This document shows, piece after piece, positions 20,768-24,111 of a stretch of 24,111 bases of DNA (the stretch's first letter is position 1; every line of letters starts with the position of its first letter). The stretch is taken from positions 1-24,111 of the forward strand of contig CALAZX010000226.1 of NCBI GenBank assembly GCA_937926555.1, written 5' to 3'. This stretch comes from an uncultured Negativicutes bacterium. GTDB lineage: Bacteria > Bacillota > Negativicutes > Acidaminococcales > Acidaminococcaceae. Under the pieces are notes generated by a model. That model had not been told where the DNA came from. It saw nothing but the letters and a program-made list of their open reading frames with translations, and ran no database searches. Made by a program: the position numbers and the translations under genes.

Positions 20768-22675
20768 TTATTTCTCTTTTTTGGCTTTGGCCTTCTTTTT
20801 CTTGTTGGGACCCAGCTCGAATTTCTTCAGGTAACGGTACAGGGTCACACGGCTCACATCCAGCATGCCGGCCATCTTGGAGATGTTGCCGCCTGCGGAT
20901 TTCCATACGGCGATGAAGGCGTCCTTGTCGTACTTCCAGGATTTCGCCATGGTCTTGTCGCCGGGCAGTTTGATGTTCTCCGCCTCGATGACGCCGCCGG
21001 GGGTATGGAAGAAGGCGCGCTCGATGACGCCCTGGAGCTGTTTGATGTTGCCGGGCCAGCTGCATTCCATCAGCATCTTCAGCGCTTCCGGCGTCAGGTG
21101 CTTCTGGGGCATGTTGTGCTGGGCGGACATCTCCGCCAGGATATGGTTGGCCAGGACCTCGATGTCCTTCACGCGCTCACGCAGCGGCGGGATCCGCATG
21201 ATGGTGTCCAGCACCATCTCGTAGAGGGCGCGGCTGAACAGGCCCTTGTCGGCCAGACGTTTCAGGTTGGAGTCGCAGGCCGCGATGACACGCACGTTGA
21301 GCTTCTTGCGCTCGCCGGTGTCATGCATCACCAGACCGTTCTTCAGCACATCGGCCAGACGGTCGCCCATCTCCACGGGCAGCTTCTCCACCTCGTCCAG
21401 GAAGAGAGTGCCGCCGATGGCCAGTTCCAGTTTGCCCGCAGTGGGCTGGTTGTCGCCATCCAGGCTGCCGAAGAACTCCTCCTCCAGCGCCTCCATGGGG
21501 CCGTTGGTGCATTTCACCGCGATCAGGGGAGCGGCGGCGCGGGAGCTGGCCTGGTGGATACCATGGGCCAGACGCTGCTTGCCGGTACCGGGCTCGCCCT
21601 GCAGCAGGATGTTGTTGTCGCCCCGGGCGATACGGGACGCCTTGTGCTGCAGCGCCAGGAACTCGGCGGTCTCGCCCACCATGCTGTACAGGCTGTAGCG
21701 GGAGCTGTAGCCGGTGGCGTGGGCGATGGTGGTCTTCTGGTCCTCGATGGACATGGACATCACCAGTGCGCTCTCCACTTCCTTGCCCACTTTGATGGGC
21801 AGTACCGTGGTGATATCTTCATAAGTGCGGTCCTGGGTGATCCAGGTGATCTCGCGGCGATGGGTGGGTACGCCGCCCAGGGCCTTCCGCACGGGAATAT
21901 GCTCATAGTTCAGGAACACGTCCTCCAGGCGTTTCTTGCCTTCCAGACGGCGTTCCGCGTTGCCGTTGCAGTATTTGATGTTCTCGTCCTGGTCCATCCA
22001 GAACACGCTTACCGGCAGCTCGTCCATCATCATCTGGTAGATGCTCCAGTATTCCAGGGTGGCCAGGTGCTGCTCGATGGAGTATTTCATGGTCAGCAGC
22101 AGGGACAGCAGCAGGTCGTAGGGCAGATCGTTCTGGTCCACGGAGCAGAACGACAGGATGTAACGGATCTTGCCGTTGACACAGATCGGCGCGCTGCAGG
22201 CGTCACCGCTGTGGCTGTCGCGGATCCACATCTCCGGTCCGAACATGAGGAAAGGCACATTGTGCTCCCGGGCGATGCTGATGCTGGACGTGCCCACATC
22301 CTCCTCCAGGACACGCATACCCACGATATCCTCGATGACACGCTGGAAGAACGGCATGGCGTAGTTCTTGATGACATAACCCTGCTCGTCGATCAGCAGC
22401 ATGCTCAGGTTGTGGATGTTGAAATGCTGTTTGCTCTGCTCATAGAGTCCGTCCACATATTTGACGATGAACTCATGGGCCTTCTGGTGGGCCTCGATGC
22501 CCTCCCGGCTGAGTTTGTTGATCTTCGGCATCGTCTCATGGGGCAGTTTCAGCGCCCGGCAACGGAGCCAGGACTGTGCCACCCAGGGATGGACGTTGGG
22601 GTCAACAGTCCCCTCATCCATGAATTTATTGTAATAAGCTGTCAGCTTCTCTTTATTGCGTCTTTCACGAATCAT
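20768..22675 (-). CDS. AcoR/sigma-54-activator-like Fis-family regulator lacking the GAFTGA loop
   Basis: A 635-aa transcriptional regulator with the domain order of AcoR-type activators. The N-terminal SW-x-RC segment (35-39) and GAF-like sensor (about 60-205) are followed by a PAS-like domain (about 210-310). The AAA+ domain (about 330-560) has Walker A GEPGTGKQ (360-367) and Walker B TLFLDE (423-428). A Fis-type helix-turn-helix (597-618) and a Lys-rich tail end the protein. Where activators carry ELFGHxxGAFTGA, this protein reads FFGSLDGDNQPTAGK (401-415): the sigma-54 contact loop is missing. The arginine-finger region FRxDLYYRL reads FSRALYEMV. It may therefore act without sigma-54, as TyrR does (inference). 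Start 22675 has AGGAGAG about ten bases upstream. It appears to be a single-gene transcript; ligand and targets are unknown. Confidence 0.9.
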   Translation of the reverse strand: MIRERRNKEKLTAYYNKFMDEGTVDPNVHPWVAQSWLRCRALKLPHETMPKINKLSREGIEAHQKAHEFIVKYVDGLYEQSKQHFNIHNLSMLLIDEQGYVIKNYAMPFFQRVIEDIVGMRVLEEDVGTSSISIAREHNVPFLMFGPEMWIRDSHSGDACSAPICVNGKIRYILSFCSVDQNDLPYDLLLSLLLTMKYSIEQHLATLEYWSIYQMMMDELPVSVFWMDQDENIKYCNGNAERRLEGKKRLEDVFLNYEHIPVRKALGGVPTHRREITWITQDRTYEDITTVLPIKVGKEVESALVMSMSIEDQKTTIAHATGYSSRYSLYSMVGETAEFLALQHKASRIARGDNNILLQGEPGTGKQRLAHGIHQASSRAAAPLIAVKCTNGPMEALEEEFFGSLDGDNQPTAGKLELAIGGTLFLDEVEKLPVEMGDRLADVLKNGLVMHDTGERKKLNVRVIAACDSNLKRLADKGLFSRALYEMVLDTIMRIPPLRERVKDIEVLANHILAEMSAQHNMPQKHLTPEALKMLMECSWPGNIKQLQGVIERAFFHTPGGVIEAENIKLPGDKTMAKSWKYDKDAFIAVWKSAGGNISKMAGMLDVSRVTLYRYLKKFELGPNKKKKAKAKKEK

Positions 22676-22705
22676 GTAACCAAATCTCTCCTGTCTCTAT
22701 ACTAT

Positions 22706-22735
22706 ACTGAACTTGTCCGGACTGAACTCATCCGG
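22706..22735 (-). repeat. Two tandem 15-bp direct repeats upstream of the AcoR-like gene
   Basis: ACTGAACTTGTCCGG (22706-22720) is followed directly by ACTGAACTCATCCGG (22721-22735), 13 of 15 bases alike. They lie 31-60 bp upstream of the gene start. On the minus strand they abut a TATAGT -10-like box (22701-22706), so they occupy the position of a -35 region, as activator sites often do. Confidence 0.6.
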
Positions 22736-22800
22736 TTAAAACCGTACACCTTATAATATACTGTATTTCCCTCATTTTTTCCACTATAAATGTTAAAAAT

Positions 22801-22818
22801 GTTACATGTAGTTGTAAC
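22801..22818. promoter_or_regulatory. 18-bp dyad GTTACA-N6-TGTAAC, possible regulator site
   Basis: A perfect inverted repeat with 6-bp arms and a 6-bp centre lies in the AT-rich region between the AcoR-like gene and the NlpC/P60 gene, about 126 bp upstream of the former. Its geometry suits a dimeric DNA-binding protein. Which protein is unknown; autoregulation by the neighbouring gene is one option. Confidence 0.4.
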
Positions 22819-22848
22819 CTTTGAGTATAATTCAGAAAATAGCTGTAT

Positions 22849-22873
22849 AAAAAACCATTCCGACAGTGCCGGA
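22849..22873 (-). terminator. Rho-independent terminator of the NlpC/P60 gene
   Basis: On the minus strand TCCGGC (22868-22873) and GTCGGA (22859-22864) form a 6-bp stem with one G-U pair and a 3-nt loop, followed by ATGG and TTTTTT. It is 57 bp past the stop at 22930. Confidence 0.65.
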
Positions 22874-22929
22874 TTTCTCACTGAACGCTCCTCGACGCCG
22901 CCAATCACCGCGGCCTCTCTCCGCCCGGA

Positions 22930-24081
22930 TCACTGCGGTCCGTTGGTCACCAGGACCCTCCGGGCGCCATAATAACGGCTTCTCCAGTAGTCCTCCCGCA
23001 GGTCGCAGAGCCGCACGCCCCGTGAGCTGGTGGCGTTCCAGAACTTGTTGCCGCCGGCGTAGATGCCCACATGGGACGCTCCCGGCGCATAGGTGGTGAA
23101 GAACACCAGGTCACCGGGCTTCAGCTGCCGCATGGTGACAAAGACGCCTTCCAGCACCTGGGTGTCAGCCAGGCGGGTGAGCTTGATCCCGTTCTTGTCG
23201 AAAACATACTGCACATAGCCGGAGCAGTCGAACCCTTTGGGTGTGGTGCCTCCGAAAACGTATTTCACGCCCTGGTAGCGGGACGCCGTCTTCAGGATGC
23301 TGCCGGATTTCACCTTCTTGTTGCCTTCCTTGGCGAAAGCCTCCCAGGTCAGCCGCTGGTACGTCTCGTTGTCCAGCTTGCCGCTCTGCCTCAGCCGGTA
23401 GTCCTTCTGGAACTGGCGCAGGGTCTTCTCCAGTCCGGAGGTGAACTTGCCGTCGGGAGTCCCCGCCGCATAGCCCAGCTTCTTCAGATTGATCTGGGCC
23501 ACCTTCACCTTCCAGCCGGAATCCCCCACCGTATAGACGCTCTTGGCGGGTTCCTTCCTGTTGGATACAGCGGCCTTGTTCTTGCGGCGGCCTTCTTTCA
23601 GCGCTGCCTTCGCCGCCTTCTTCTGGGCTTTCAGACGTTCCTTCTCCGCCTTCCGCTCCGCTTTCAGCTGGGCCCGGGTCTTGGTCACCGGTGCCGCCTT
23701 GGCTGCGGCAGGTGCGGCCACCGAGGGTTTCGGGGCCGCAGGTGCGGGCTTCGAGACAGCTGGTGCCGGTTTTGAAGCCGCAGGAGCCGGTCTCACGGTG
23801 GGAGACGGCGGTGCGGGTTTCGGCGCAGGAGCCTTGTGCAGGACAGTGGGCGCCTGCTTCGCAGGAGTGTTCCCGGTCTTCGCCGGGGTCCGGGTCACCG
23901 CCGGGTTTCCCGACGCGGCCCCGGGATAGACCACACGTGGCACATTGGCCAGGGAGCCGTCAGCGTGGTGGGGCTGGCTGCTTACCACCGGAGCCGCTTC
24001 CAGTGCGGCCGGACACAGGGCGAGAAACATCGCCGCTGCCGCCATTCCCGTCAGAATCCCGTTCCATCTCCGCTGCCTCAT
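22930..24081 (-). CDS. Exported NlpC/P60 endopeptidase with peptidoglycan-binding domain
   Basis: Secreted cell-wall hydrolase of 383 aa, probably cutting peptide bonds in peptidoglycan stem peptides. A signal peptide (1 to about 30, cut after LEAA) is followed by a long Pro/Ala/Lys-rich linker (about 62-135), then a highly charged Lys/Ala/Glu helix (136-180). A PG_binding_1 domain (about 183-245, GDSGWKVKVAQINLKKLGY) leads to the NlpC/P60 catalytic domain (about 262-378). The catalytic Cys286 lies in FDCSGYV and His337 in SHVGIYAGG. The third polar position is Asn349 in KFWNATSS where many members have His. ATG 24081 has GGAG seven bases upstream. The linker could span the periplasm or cell wall. 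The promoter would lie beyond the window edge. Confidence 0.93.
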   Translation of the reverse strand: MRQRRWNGILTGMAAAAMFLALCPAALEAAPVVSSQPHHADGSLANVPRVVYPGAASGNPAVTRTPAKTGNTPAKQAPTVLHKAPAPKPAPPSPTVRPAPAASKPAPAVSKPAPAAPKPSVAAPAAAKAAPVTKTRAQLKAERKAEKERLKAQKKAAKAALKEGRRKNKAAVSNRKEPAKSVYTVGDSGWKVKVAQINLKKLGYAAGTPDGKFTSGLEKTLRQFQKDYRLRQSGKLDNETYQRLTWEAFAKEGNKKVKSGSILKTASRYQGVKYVFGGTTPKGFDCSGYVQYVFDKNGIKLTRLADTQVLEGVFVTMRQLKPGDLVFFTTYAPGASHVGIYAGGNKFWNATSSRGVRLCDLREDYWRSRYYGARRVLVTNGPQ

Positions 24082-24111
24082 GGGCCATCTCCCCCGTCCT
24101 GTCCTGTCTGT

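Noticed and set aside
22840..22929. Sigma-54 promoter near the AcoR-like gene
   Set aside because: A GGCAC string is present but no GC at the required spacing, so the -24/-12 pattern is not met.

Overview
The window looks like chromosome from a high-GC, diderm member of the Firmicutes, most likely a Negativicute of the Acidaminococcus type. This is an inference from gene content: Firmicutes-style genes (a PASTA-bearing class B penicillin-binding protein, a Bacillus-like PdxK, a GntR/RCK_C regulator of the BusR type) sit beside envelope genes that suit a cell with a periplasm and outer membrane (a GT25 glycosyltransferase, a Spy/CpxP-like secreted protein). Nearly all genes lie on the minus strand. 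The one plus-strand gene is the CpxP-like protein at 5813-6580.

Layout, left to right. (1) 1-1060 is an AT-rich patch with a terminator, a GT25 glycosyltransferase broken by a one-base frame shift, and scraps of a decayed gene. (2) 1066-2885: glutamate racemase (murI) with a clear promoter, and a short-chain dehydrogenase. (3) 3002-6580: an OmpR-family response regulator and histidine kinase, divergent from a secreted LTxxQ-repeat protein, an arrangement like cpxRA/cpxP. (4) 6915-8604: pyridoxine kinase followed by an exported protein with a Big_2-like domain and a Gly-Ile repeat tail. (5) 8914-12823: a tightly overlapped four-gene operon of a BusR-like regulator, an OpuC-type ATPase with CBS domains, a permease, and a permease fused to its substrate-binding domain. 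(6) 12824-13243: a long non-coding stretch with a palindromic operator, a candidate structured small RNA with its own promoter and U-tract, a terminator, and 46-bp tandem hairpin repeats. (7) 13244-16369: fhs, folD and a VanZ-like gene (one-carbon metabolism). (8) 16522-20515: trmB, a SEDS glycosyltransferase (FtsW/RodA type) and a PASTA PBP. (9) 20768-22675: an AcoR-like regulator that has lost the GAFTGA loop. (10) 22930-24081: an NlpC/P60 cell-wall hydrolase.

The main themes are cell-envelope building and surveillance (murI, SEDS-PBP pair, NlpC/P60, Cpx-like module, GT25), osmolyte or related solute uptake with a predicted c-di-AMP-responsive repressor, and C1/vitamin B6 metabolism. The least explained items are the candidate small RNA at 12883-13023, the GAFTGA-less regulator, the Cpx-like module and the tandem hairpin repeats.
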